Shown here: positions 9,430-17,352 of the stretch, in pieces
How positions within the stretch are numbered: position 1 is the first letter of the stretch
Layout: every line of letters starts with the position of its first letter
Assembly: GCA_903923905.1 (NCBI GenBank)
Contig: CAIXZH010000027.1
Span: 1-64,000 of the forward strand
Origin: an uncultured Bacteroidia bacterium
Lineage (GTDB): Bacteria; Bacteroidota; Bacteroidia; Bacteroidales; Prolixibacteraceae
DNA: 64,000 nt
Direction: 5' to 3'
The notes under the pieces: model-generated
The model's database searches: none
What the model was told of the DNA's origin: nothing
The model's input: only the letters and a program-made list of their open reading frames with translations
Made by a program: the position numbers and the translations under genes

Positions 9430-11171
9430 TGAAGAAGTTGCCTGAGATGCTGATCTTTATCGTTTTACTGTTCCTTTCTTTTAACAGTTCTGCACAAAAA
9501 ACGTATTGTAATCCCATCAATCTTGATTATGGTTATTGTCCTATTCCCAATTTTACGGAATCGGGCAAACACAGGGCTACTGCGGACCCGGTAATCGTCA
9601 CCTATAAAGGAGATTATTACCTTTTCTCCACCAATCAATGGGGATATTGGTGGAGTTCTGATCTGAATCACTGGAATTTTGTCTCCCGGTCCTTCCTCAA
9701 ACCCTGGCATAAGGTATATGACGACCTTTGTGCACCGGCTGTCTGGGTTCAGAATGACACCATGCTGGTTTTTGGATCGACCTATTCAACCAATTTCCCG
9801 ATCTGGATGTCTACCAATCCCAAAGGAAACCAATGGAAGGAGGCAATAGATTCTTTGTCAATCGGAGGGTGGGATCCCGATTTTTTTCTGGATGACAATG
9901 GGAAGTTGTATATGTATAATGGAAGCAGCAACACTTATCCAACCTATGGCATTGAACTAAACAGGAAAACTTTTGCCCCCGTTGGTACACGTAAAGAGCT
10001 TCTTCTGCTGGATGACGACCGTTACGGATGGCAGAGGTTCGGCGAATATTCTGATAATACATTCCTGAAGCCTTTTATCGAAGGTTCATGGATGACAAAA
10101 CACAATGGTAAATATTACCTTCAGTATGGAGCTCCGGGGACTGAGTTCAGCGGTTATGCCGATGGAGTTGCAGTGTCAGAGAGCCCCCTCGGGTGGTTTA
10201 TCCATCAATCAATGCCATTTTCATACAAACCGGGTGGTTTCGTGCGCGGTGCCGGTCATGGGGCGACTTTTAAAGATAACTGGGAAAATTACTGGCATGT
10301 AAGCACATTAACGATTGCAGTAAAAAACAGTTTTGAACGAAGGCTCGGGCTTTGGCCAGCCGGTTTCGACAAAGACGATGTGATGTACTGCAACACGGCC
10401 TTTGGCGATTACCCGCTGTATTTACCTGATGGAATGGCAGATCACCGTTCAGGCCGTTTCACCGGATGGATGGTCCTTAATTTCAATAAACCGGTTACCG
10501 TATCTTCAGTTTTTGGGGGTTACCAGGCCAATTATGCAGTCGATGAGAATATTAAGACATACTGGTCTGCCGCTACAGGCGATTCAGGGGAATGGATTTC
10601 ATCGGATCTGGGTTCAATCTCGACCGTTCATGCAATTCAGCTCAATTATGCCGATCAGGACGCCACATTTTTGGGAAAACAAACCACTGTTTTTCACCAG
10701 TATAAACTCTGGTTCTCGATAGACGGGAAGAAATGGAAGCTGCTAATTGATAAAAGCCGGAATACAACCGATGTGCCACACGATTACATCGAATTACCCG
10801 ATCCGGTTGAAGCGCGCTTCATTAAACTTGAGAATATTCACGTCCCGACCGGAAAATTTGCCCTTAGTGGCTTGCGTGTTTTTGGAAACGGGCATGGAGA
10901 CAAACCCGATCCCGTTAAAAACTTTGTCGTGTTACGAACCGAAAAGGACAAGCGTAGCGCCTGGCTAAAATGGACCCCTGTGGACAATGCTTACGGATAC
11001 AATATATATGTGGGAACTGCCCCCGATAAATTATATAACTGTATCATGGTTTATAGTGCAAACGATTATTGGTTTAAAGCCATGGACAAAACAATACCCT
11101 ACTATTTTACGATTGAAGCAATAAACGAAAATGGGGTTTCACTGTCATCGAAAATTATTAAATCAGAATAA
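9429..11171 (+). CDS. GH43-like glycoside hydrolase with F5/8-type (discoidin) and Fn3 domains
   Basis: A 580-residue secreted protein (signal LIFIVLLFLSFNSSAQ). Residues about 45-340 form a five-bladed propeller of GH43 type: ATADPVIV supplies the putative catalytic base Asp53, GGWDPDFFLDDNGKLYMYNG a transition-state Asp near 149, and GAPGTEFSGYADG a candidate general acid Glu near 239. About 345-490 is a discoidin/CBM32-like domain (YAVDENIKTYWSA, ARFIKLENIHVPTGKFALSG), and about 495-580 is fibronectin type III. Start and previous stop share one base (TAATG), so translation is probably coupled to the third GH144 gene. GH43 enzymes usually act on arabinosides, xylosides or galactosides, so this one may remove a side group from the glucan. 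Its true substrate is unknown. Confidence 0.8.
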   Translation: MKKLPEMLIFIVLLFLSFNSSAQKTYCNPINLDYGYCPIPNFTESGKHRATADPVIVTYKGDYYLFSTNQWGYWWSSDLNHWNFVSRSFLKPWHKVYDDLCAPAVWVQNDTMLVFGSTYSTNFPIWMSTNPKGNQWKEAIDSLSIGGWDPDFFLDDNGKLYMYNGSSNTYPTYGIELNRKTFAPVGTRKELLLLDDDRYGWQRFGEYSDNTFLKPFIEGSWMTKHNGKYYLQYGAPGTEFSGYADGVAVSESPLGWFIHQSMPFSYKPGGFVRGAGHGATFKDNWENYWHVSTLTIAVKNSFERRLGLWPAGFDKDDVMYCNTAFGDYPLYLPDGMADHRSGRFTGWMVLNFNKPVTVSSVFGGYQANYAVDENIKTYWSAATGDSGEWISSDLGSISTVHAIQLNYADQDATFLGKQTTVFHQYKLWFSIDGKKWKLLIDKSRNTTDVPHDYIELPDPVEARFIKLENIHVPTGKFALSGLRVFGNGHGDKPDPVKNFVVLRTEKDKRSAWLKWTPVDNAYGYNIYVGTAPDKLYNCIMVYSANDYWFKAMDKTIPYYFTIEAINENGVSLSSKIIKSE

Positions 11172-11289
11172 GGGGTCGTTGAACTGATTTTATATCCCCA
11201 TAGGGATTTTAAATGGGAAGAAAACAGGTTTAAGGTGAGGTTTCGACCTGGACAGCAATATTATTAAGTTAGTAAATTACTTAGTGTTT

Positions 11290-11350
11290 CTTCGTGTCTT
11301 CGTGACTTTGTGGCAAGAAAAAATAGCCACTTAGGCACAAAAACACGAAG
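11290..11350. repeat. Imperfect inverted repeat, 25-base arms, between GH43-like and GH3 genes
   Basis: Arms at 11290-11314 and 11326-11350 match at 20 of 25 positions when one is reversed and complemented; the loop is 11 bases. The arms contain the motifs CTTCGTGTCTTCGTG and ACACGAAG. Short elements of this kind recur in intergenic regions of Bacteroidota genomes, but whether this one is repeated elsewhere cannot be seen in this window. It lies upstream of the GH3 gene and could act as a partial terminator or RNA processing site. Confidence 0.6.
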
Positions 11351-11385
11351 GTTCACAAAGAAAATAAATTCAAAATTTTAAAATC

Positions 11386-13674
11386 ATGAGATCAATAACC
11401 ATCACAATATCACTTTGGGCTATCCTGCTTTTTATCCCTTCCTATGCTCAAAAGGGTTCTGATCCAAAAATGAATCAATTCATCAGCAACCTGATGGGCA
11501 AAATGACCCTGGATGAGAAAATCGGACAGTTGAATTTGTCGGGTGCCGGAGATATCACAACCGGAGAAACAACCAGTTCCGACATCCATCAGAAAATCAG
11601 GGAGGGGAAAGTTGGAGGACTTTTAAATATCAAGAGCGTTAGCAAGATACGTGCGGTTCAGATGATTGCTGTTGAGGAGAGCCGTCTAAAGATTCCACTG
11701 CTGTTTGGGATGGATGTGATTCATGGTTATCAGACTATTTTCCCAATCCCTCTGGGATTGTCATGCAGCTGGGATATGAAGCTGATTGAACAGTCTGCCC
11801 GGATTGCAGCTCAGGAGGCGAGTGCCGACGGCCTTTGCTGGACTTTTGCACCCATGGTGGATATCTCGCGTGATCCACGATGGGGACGCATGTCTGAAGG
11901 ATCGGGTGAGGATCCTTACCTGGGTGCTGAGATTGCCAGGGCAATGGTAAAGGGATTCCAGGGAGATGACCTTCGGAAAAACAATACGATAATGGCCTGT
12001 GTCAAACACTTTGCACTCTACGGAGCTGTTGAATCGGGCCGCGATTACAATACCACTGATATGAGCCATATCAGAATGTTTAACGAATATTTCCCGCCTT
12101 ATAAAGCGGCAGTTGATGCCGGGGCAGGAAGTGCAATGGCATCATTTAACGAGGTGGATGGGTTGCCTGCCACGGCAAATAAGTGGTTAATGACCGATGT
12201 GCTTCGTAAACAGTGGGGTTTTCAGGGTTTTGTGGTTACTGATTATACTGGTATAGCTGAATTAACAGAGCATGGACTTGGCGATTTACAGGAAGTTTCA
12301 GCACAGGCACTTCATGCGGGTATCGATATGGATATGGTCAGTGAAGGATTTCTGAAAACCACCAAAAAATCGCTTGAAACCGGCAGGATTAACAAGTCGG
12401 ATATTGAAAAGGGATGCCGGAGAATTCTGGAGGCAAAATACAAGTTGGGGCTTTTTGAAGATCCATTCCGCTATTGCGATGATAACCGCGCCAAAACCGA
12501 GATCTTTACCCCGGAAAACCTTGAAGTTTCACGGAAAATTGCGGCTCAGTCGCTGGTACTTCTGAAAAATGACCACCGGATTCTTCCTTTGAAAAAAGGG
12601 GGAACTATTGCAGTGATTGGTCCGCTGGCAGATAATAAACTCAATATGACCGGCACATGGAGTGTTGCGGCTGATTTTTCAAAATGCGTTTCGCTCCTTT
12701 CCGGGATTAAGGCAGCGATAGGGAATGAGACGACAATTCTGACCGCCTGGGGAACCAATATCCTCAATGACTCCATTCTCGATTCGAGGGTGAGCGTATT
12801 TGGGAAACCATCTTTCCGGCAGAACCGTTCACAGAAAGAGATGATTGACAAGGCTGTTGAGGTTGCCCAAAAATCGGATGTTATCGTGGCTGCTATGGGC
12901 GAATGTGCTGAAATGAGCGGAGAATGTTCAAGCCGTTCGGATATCAGTCTGCCTGAAAACCAGAGAGAGTTGCTTAAAGCGCTGCTGGCAACAGGTAAAC
13001 CGGTAGTAATGGTGCTGTTCAATGGCCGCCCGCTGACTATTCCCTGGGAAGCAGCTCATATTCCGGCAATCCTCGAGGTCTGGTTTTCGGGTACAGAAGC
13101 GGGAAATGCCATTGCCGATGTGCTGTTTGGCAAGGTCAATCCTTCGGGAAAGCTGACGGCCACCTTTCCCCGGAATGTAGGGCAGATTCCGATTTATTAC
13201 AGTACTAAAAACACGGGAAGACCTTTGCCGGAAGGGGCATGGTTTATGAAGTTCCGTTCCAATTACCTCGATGTCCCTAACGAGCCGGTATTCCCTTTTG
13301 GTTATGGCTTAAGTTATACCACCTTTGATTATGGTGATCTTAAACTAAGCACATCGCAGGCAAAAGGAAATCAGGCTATTACAGCCACTGTAAACCTTAT
13401 GAATTCCGGGAAAACCGATGGGGCAGAGGTTGTTCAGCTTTATATCCGGGATGTGGTGGGGAGCATTACCCGTCCGATAAAGGAGTTGAAAGGTTTTCAA
13501 AAGGTTTTCCTGAAAGCAGGAGAGACCCGGCCGGTTACTTTCAAAATTACCCCTGAAGATTTGAAATTTTACAATGGTGACCTCAAATATGTCTGGGAAC
13601 CGGGTGACTTTGTGATTATGGTTGGAGGGAACTCAAAAGAGGTGAAATCTGCAAAGGTGAACTGGCAAAAGTAA
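11386..13674 (+). CDS. bglX: GH3 beta-glucosidase, BglX type
   Basis: A 762-residue secreted GH3 enzyme (signal ILLFIPSYAQ). The first TIM-barrel domain carries KHFALYGAVESGRDYN and the nucleophile Asp286 in GFVVTDYTG. The second domain carries the acid/base region MGECAEMSGECSSRSD, where Glu513 matches the usual BglX acid/base. The C-terminal fibronectin-like domain ends the protein (VVQLYIRDVVGSITRPIKEL). Length is typical. In this locus it would turn short beta-gluco-oligosaccharides released by the GH144 enzymes into glucose in the periplasm; the Bacteroides GH3 enzyme linked to beta-1,2-glucan use is the closest known precedent by context. GH3 specificity is broad, so the linkage is inferred. 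Confidence 0.9.
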   Translation: MRSITITISLWAILLFIPSYAQKGSDPKMNQFISNLMGKMTLDEKIGQLNLSGAGDITTGETTSSDIHQKIREGKVGGLLNIKSVSKIRAVQMIAVEESRLKIPLLFGMDVIHGYQTIFPIPLGLSCSWDMKLIEQSARIAAQEASADGLCWTFAPMVDISRDPRWGRMSEGSGEDPYLGAEIARAMVKGFQGDDLRKNNTIMACVKHFALYGAVESGRDYNTTDMSHIRMFNEYFPPYKAAVDAGAGSAMASFNEVDGLPATANKWLMTDVLRKQWGFQGFVVTDYTGIAELTEHGLGDLQEVSAQALHAGIDMDMVSEGFLKTTKKSLETGRINKSDIEKGCRRILEAKYKLGLFEDPFRYCDDNRAKTEIFTPENLEVSRKIAAQSLVLLKNDHRILPLKKGGTIAVIGPLADNKLNMTGTWSVAADFSKCVSLLSGIKAAIGNETTILTAWGTNILNDSILDSRVSVFGKPSFRQNRSQKEMIDKAVEVAQKSDVIVAAMGECAEMSGECSSRSDISLPENQRELLKALLATGKPVVMVLFNGRPLTIPWEAAHIPAILEVWFSGTEAGNAIADVLFGKVNPSGKLTATFPRNVGQIPIYYSTKNTGRPLPEGAWFMKFRSNYLDVPNEPVFPFGYGLSYTTFDYGDLKLSTSQAKGNQAITATVNLMNSGKTDGAEVVQLYIRDVVGSITRPIKELKGFQKVFLKAGETRPVTFKITPEDLKFYNGDLKYVWEPGDFVIMVGGNSKEVKSAKVNWQK

Positions 13675-13781
13675 TGATGAGAGCACCTAAGGGTAAGATT
13701 TAATGATTTTATTTAGAACCCGTTTAAATTTTTGATTTTGTATTTATTCTGTCTTCAAAATAACTTCTAATCGTTACAAAA

Positions 13782-15245
13782 ATGGAAACTAATTTTAACA
13801 GACGCGATTTCTTAAAAAACACGGCAACAGCCGGACTTGCACTCTCAATTTTACCGTCAAACGTTCTGGGGGGTGTTGGTCGGGTTTCACCTAATGATAA
13901 AATCAGGGTAGCGCTTATCGGATCCGGTACCCAGGCACTGGAAATGCTGCCAGGCTGGCTGAAGCGCTCCGAATTACAGTTTGTTTCTGTTTGTGATCCG
14001 AACAGGATGAGTTATGACTATCCTACATGGGGAGACCCGGGTGGTGAAACCTGCGGCGCTCCGGGAGGACGCGAAGTCGGGCAACACAGAATTAACAAGT
14101 ATTATGGCGAAAAGATTGGGAAAGAAAAGTACAACGGATGCACGGCTCATGCCGATTTTCGTGAACTGTTTGATAAGGAAACCGGCATAGATGCGGTATT
14201 TATCATGACGCCTGACCATATTCATGCTACAGTTGCCATTGCTGCGATGAAGAAGAAAATCATGGTTGGCTCACACAAACCTGTCGGAAATTTCATGCAT
14301 GAAACCAGGGTGGCAATCGAAACTGCGAGGACTACCGGTGTTCCTACACAGATGTTTGCGTTCCAGGATCCTAAGGAACACTATGTTGTGGAAGAATGGA
14401 TTAAACAAGGTGTTATCGGCAAGGTGACCGAGTTACACCGTTGGACAAACCGACCTATGTGGCCACAGGGATCTCCATTTCTTCCTTCAAATACGCCGCC
14501 AATACCTGAAGGATTTGACTGGGATTTGTGGCTGGGACCGGCTCTTCCGCGTGTTTATTCACCGGATTATACGCATACTGTTTTCAGAGGATGGTATGAA
14601 TTTGGTGCCGGATGTCTTGCAGATATGGGCTATTATGGCTTTTGGGTTGACTGGAGGGTTTTGAACCTGGGAATGCCTTTGGTCGCCGAGGCATCTTCCA
14701 GCTTCACCTGTCAGGTAAAGAATTTTAAAAGCCTTTGGGTGAAAAATGAGCTTTCCTATCCCCATGCAGCGACACTCCGGTGGGAAGTTCCTGTCAAAAA
14801 CAGCACTGACAGTATTAATGTCTTTTGGTATGAAGGGGGGATCAAGCCCTTTTCTTTGAAGGCTTTAAGGGCAAAAGGAAAGACATTGCCTGAGGAAGGG
14901 GTTATGTTCGTTGGGGAAAAAGGGTGTATTCTGGCTAATTATAATTATCAGAATCCGGAGTTGCTTGGAGTAGATAACAGCGATAAAATTATCGCTTCGA
15001 TCAAAACTCCGGAGGTTAAGTTGACAGACTTCAATGAGGATATGATTAATTCCTTCAGGGGAGGAAAGGAATCACGCGGCAGTTATATAAATTGCCAGAC
15101 TATTGCCGAAGCAATCTGTTTCGGCAACCTGGCCATCAGGATGAATCAGCGGCTCGAATGGGATAATAAAAATCTGAAAGTGACCAATGTGCCTGAAGCA
15201 AATGAATATGTTACCCGCAAATATCGGGAGGGATGGGAGTTGTAA
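13782..15245 (+). CDS. Tat-exported Gfo/Idh/MocA family oxidoreductase
   Basis: A 487-residue protein with a twin-arginine signal (NRRDFLKNTATAGLAL) and an NAD-binding Rossmann start, IRVALIGSGTQALEML. The family oxidises or rearranges sugars with tightly held NAD(H). The loop MTPDHIHATVAIAAMKKK is present, followed by SHKPVGN where most relatives have EKP, so the Lys and Pro are kept but the Glu is not. The C-terminal part holds DWDLWLGPALPRVY and the closing TIAEAICFGNLAIRM, as in large secreted Bacteroidota members. It precedes an isomerase gene by 152 bases. A role in periplasmic 3-keto-sugar chemistry is possible but unproven; the substrate is unknown. Confidence 0.85.
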   Translation: METNFNRRDFLKNTATAGLALSILPSNVLGGVGRVSPNDKIRVALIGSGTQALEMLPGWLKRSELQFVSVCDPNRMSYDYPTWGDPGGETCGAPGGREVGQHRINKYYGEKIGKEKYNGCTAHADFRELFDKETGIDAVFIMTPDHIHATVAIAAMKKKIMVGSHKPVGNFMHETRVAIETARTTGVPTQMFAFQDPKEHYVVEEWIKQGVIGKVTELHRWTNRPMWPQGSPFLPSNTPPIPEGFDWDLWLGPALPRVYSPDYTHTVFRGWYEFGAGCLADMGYYGFWVDWRVLNLGMPLVAEASSSFTCQVKNFKSLWVKNELSYPHAATLRWEVPVKNSTDSINVFWYEGGIKPFSLKALRAKGKTLPEEGVMFVGEKGCILANYNYQNPELLGVDNSDKIIASIKTPEVKLTDFNEDMINSFRGGKESRGSYINCQTIAEAICFGNLAIRMNQRLEWDNKNLKVTNVPEANEYVTRKYREGWEL

Positions 15246-15397
15246 TCTGAAAGGCTACTTTCTTCCATCGAAAATCTGCCGGTTGCCAACTGCCATATGT
15301 ATTGAAAACAAAATTTAGGTTCCCCATACTAAATATCATTGAACCTGAAATGTAAATTTGAACGAATCAAAAAATTAACCCAAAATAAACCAAGGCC

Positions 15398-16372
15398 ATG
15401 TCTACACGTCGTGATTTTTTCAAGAAAAGTTCCCTGGCAGCGCTGGGTGCTATTACCGGCCCGGCCCTTCTCAAAGGAGCATCTTCGGATGTTGGATCTA
15501 AAGAATATGGAAAGTATCCGGAAAGGCGAAAACTCTCAGTCCTCTCTTATTCATTTAATAGCTTGGTAGGTAGGGGGATGCAGGATATATTCGGGTATTT
15601 TGAAACCTGCAGGTACCGCTATAACCTCGATGCGGCCGACCTTTGGGGCGGACATCTTAAGGATTTCTTTGAACGCTATGATACCGGCAAATATATCCCT
15701 TTTGAGGACACATGGATAGCCAACGTCAAGGAGGCACTGGAGGAACGCAAATTATTCATTCCCAACCTGACTGCTGATGGTTGTCATGTGATGGATTTTA
15801 ATCCTGAAAGAACTGAATTGAACTATAAAAATGCCCTTGAACATCTCAGACTAGCCAAAAAGCTGGGAGTTATCGGTTTTGTCCGTTTTGATACGGGACC
15901 AGGTTGGGAGATGCCTAATGGCCGAAGAGATTGGACAACCGAAGAGTTCGACTTTACGGTAAAACGATATAAGGAATATGCGCAGTATGCCTATGATAAC
16001 GGGTTCCGAGTCGGTGCTGAGAACCACATGGGTCCCTCGGGAGAATGGAGAAATCTTAAAAAACTATATGACGCAGTTGACCATCCCGGATTCTCTTTTT
16101 GTGTCCATATCGGGGGATGGAAAGGGACAGATGAGGAAAAAGACCTGGCCGATCGCGAAAGTGCAAAGTTTGCTGCCCACACCCATATCGGGTGGAATAT
16201 TATTAACGGACCGCTTGAAGAGAAGATGAATAATCTGCGCAAGGCTGGCTATCCGGGGTATTACAGCGTCGAAGTTCCAACTGATGAAAACCAATATGAC
16301 ATTGTTGAGACAGCGTTGTCCAAAGTTCGGACAGTGATGCACAAATGGGATTTGGAAAGTCTCAGACCATAA
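15398..16372 (+). CDS. Tat-exported sugar phosphate isomerase/epimerase family protein
   Basis: A 324-residue TIM-barrel protein of the xylose-isomerase-like (AP endonuclease 2) superfamily, with a twin-arginine signal STRRDFFKKSSLAALG. Metal-binding carboxylates and histidines expected of the fold are seen in VGAENHMGPSGEW, in FSFCVHIGGWKG, in AAHTHIGW and at the end in YYSVEVPTDENQYD. It follows a Gfo/Idh/MocA gene, and such pairs are common in Bacteroidota, where related proteins act on keto-sugars or inositols. Phosphorylated substrates are unlikely if it is exported. No more precise function can be assigned. Confidence 0.82.
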   Translation: MSTRRDFFKKSSLAALGAITGPALLKGASSDVGSKEYGKYPERRKLSVLSYSFNSLVGRGMQDIFGYFETCRYRYNLDAADLWGGHLKDFFERYDTGKYIPFEDTWIANVKEALEERKLFIPNLTADGCHVMDFNPERTELNYKNALEHLRLAKKLGVIGFVRFDTGPGWEMPNGRRDWTTEEFDFTVKRYKEYAQYAYDNGFRVGAENHMGPSGEWRNLKKLYDAVDHPGFSFCVHIGGWKGTDEEKDLADRESAKFAAHTHIGWNIINGPLEEKMNNLRKAGYPGYYSVEVPTDENQYDIVETALSKVRTVMHKWDLESLRP

Positions 16373-16713
16373 AATTGCCATAAGACAAAGTTGACTGGTC
16401 TGCAATCTAATCCTAATCTAAAAAAGGCAAATAGTGTTAAAAATCCCTTTGTATAGTTAGGGTCCGACTCAAAGTCGAGCTCTCACTTAGAGTTCCCTTT
16501 GTTTGCAACTAGGGGTTTGTTGTATTGAGTTTACAACTCTTTATTATTTTTCTCCTTGTTATATACGACAAACAAGGAAAACTGGACTTTAGAAATTATT
16601 TGGCTTGACTCTTTGAGACCCGGATTTTTCCAAATGGTATTTTTATCATTATAAACGAAAAGCAGTTATCCCCTCGTTGCAAACAAGGGGAATTTCAGGA
16701 TATTAATTAAATA
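16373..16713. other. Repeat-rich gene-free gap before hicA
   Basis: No gene is seen in these 341 bases. The segment holds a 23-base inverted repeat pair (listed separately), a hairpin of TCCTTGTT at 16553-16560 with AACAAGGA at 16571-16578, and a small hairpin around CGACTCAAAGTCG at 16464-16476. The CCCC...GGGG hairpin at 16670-16690 could terminate the minus-strand hicBA transcript weakly. Confidence 0.5.
16493..16692. repeat. Inverted 23-base repeats, possible MITE-like remnant
   Basis: The sequence at 16493-16515 on the plus strand matches that at 16670-16692 on the minus strand at 21 of 23 positions (core TTTGCAAC, with CCC and AGGGG at the ends). Weaker mirrored similarity extends outward: GGGTC near 16460 and GAGACCC near 16614. 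The 154 bases between contain no coding sequence. This may be a small non-autonomous element or a degenerate repeat; there is no obvious target-site duplication. Confidence 0.45.
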
Positions 16714-16908
16714 TTAATAAGTTGAGGGAGTTGGTATTCCAAGTTGTTTGCAGATATTCTTACACAACTGGTTATCGATCTCTTTATGGCGTGGGACTGC
16801 AGTATGCATATCATTTTTCGGATTAATCCAAACTGAATGATTTCCCCCTTCCCGAAGCAGTTTACATAAATTCTGAATCAAGTGTCGTTCAAAATCCAAG
16901 CGTTTCAT
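16714..16908 (-). CDS. hicA: HicA-like mRNA interferase toxin
   Basis: A 64-residue dsRBD-fold toxin. It shows the HicA pattern: KLLREGGNHSVW with the catalytic His24, then PRHKEIDNQLCKNICKQLGI at the C-terminal end. HicA cuts mRNA in the cytoplasm and is blocked by HicB. The gene starts with ATG overlapping the hicB stop by four bases (ATGA), so its translation is coupled to the antitoxin. Length is normal for the family. Here the antitoxin gene comes first, the less usual order. Confidence 0.88.
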   Translation of the reverse strand: MKRLDFERHLIQNLCKLLREGGNHSVWINPKNDMHTAVPRHKEIDNQLCKNICKQLGIPTPSTY

Positions 16909-17132
16909 ACATCAAACGTAACTTTTCGCTTAACCACTTTTCGTTTGGCATATTCATGTTTCAATTGATCTTCCTGAACCTGCAAAAGTAATTTTAAGGC
17001 ATCTTTCAGATTGTTTTCGAGTTCTTCAATAGTTTTTCCTTGTGATAGTGCAGCCGGATATTCAACAAGTTGACCAACTAAATAGCCGTTTTCCCCCTCC
17101 TCAACCATCATCGTTAGTTCCATCTTATTCAT
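16905..17132 (-). CDS. hicB: HicB-like antitoxin
   Basis: A 75-residue antitoxin. The HicB fold is visible from ELTMMVEEGENGYLVGQLVE through ALSQGKTIEELENNLKDAL. The start is placed at the ATG at 17132 because a strong promoter lies just upstream (-7 box at 17155-17163); the longer in-frame TTG start at 17186 is itself part of the -33 element. There is no separate DNA-binding domain, only a basic C-terminal tail (KRKVVKRKVTF), so autoregulation would rely on that tail or on the HicA complex. It overlaps hicA by four bases. Confidence 0.85.
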   Translation of the reverse strand: MNKMELTMMVEEGENGYLVGQLVEYPAALSQGKTIEELENNLKDALKLLLQVQEDQLKHEYAKRKVVKRKVTFDV

Positions 17133-17154
17133 TGCATTGCTATATTCGTTTGAA

Positions 17155-17186
17155 ACAAATATACTTCCTTTAATGCCCGAAAGCAA
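17155..17186 (-). promoter_or_regulatory. Promoter of hicBA
   Basis: On the minus strand a TTG (17184-17186) is followed after 20 bases by TATATTTGT (17155-17163), a full match to the Bacteroidota -33/-7 consensus TTG and TAnnTTTGY. Transcription would begin around 17148, leaving a leader of about 15 bases before the hicB ATG. Confidence 0.75.
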
Positions 17187-17209
17187 GATTTCTATGTTTA
17201 TATATTAAT

Positions 17210-17245
17210 TTTGAGGTACACTGAAAATATAAAAAGTACTTTTGT
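17210..17245 (+). promoter_or_regulatory. Promoter of the truncated cysteine desulfurase
   Basis: TTTG at 17210-17213 and TACTTTTGT at 17237-17245, separated by 23 bases, match the Bacteroidota consensus. The predicted start of transcription is only a few bases before the ATG at 17253. The promoter faces away from hicBA and now drives only a stub. Confidence 0.65.
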
Positions 17246-17252
17246 GTTAGCC

Positions 17253-17342
17253 ATGGATATAAAAGATCAAATCATCTACCTCGATAATAATGCGACCACA
17301 CCAGTTGATGAACGGGTGTTAGCTGCCATGATGCCTTTTTTG
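17253..17342 (+). pseudogene. Cysteine desulfurase (NifS/IscS family), 5' fragment
   Basis: The ATG at 17253 opens a frame whose first 30 residues contain IIYLDNNATTPVDERVLAAM, the unmistakable N-terminus of class V cysteine desulfurases. After MPFL (about 17342) similarity stops abruptly; the frame reads 12 unrelated residues to a stop at 17379-17381, running antisense into the end of the acetolactate decarboxylase gene. The PLP-binding lysine and the active-site cysteine are missing, so this is a remnant, not an enzyme. Its promoter looks intact. A rearrangement, or an assembly join, at about 17342 explains it. Confidence 0.85.
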
Positions 17343-17352
17343 AAAATCATAT

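Noticed and set aside
12546-13022. A 158-codon minus-strand frame
   Set aside because: It lies wholly antisense to the GH3 catalytic domains, which are well conserved; a shadow frame.
17330-17350. Assembly error as the sole explanation of the desulfurase stub
   Set aside because: Cannot be excluded from sequence alone, but the join keeps a compact, sensible convergent layout, so it is kept as a real feature with this caveat.
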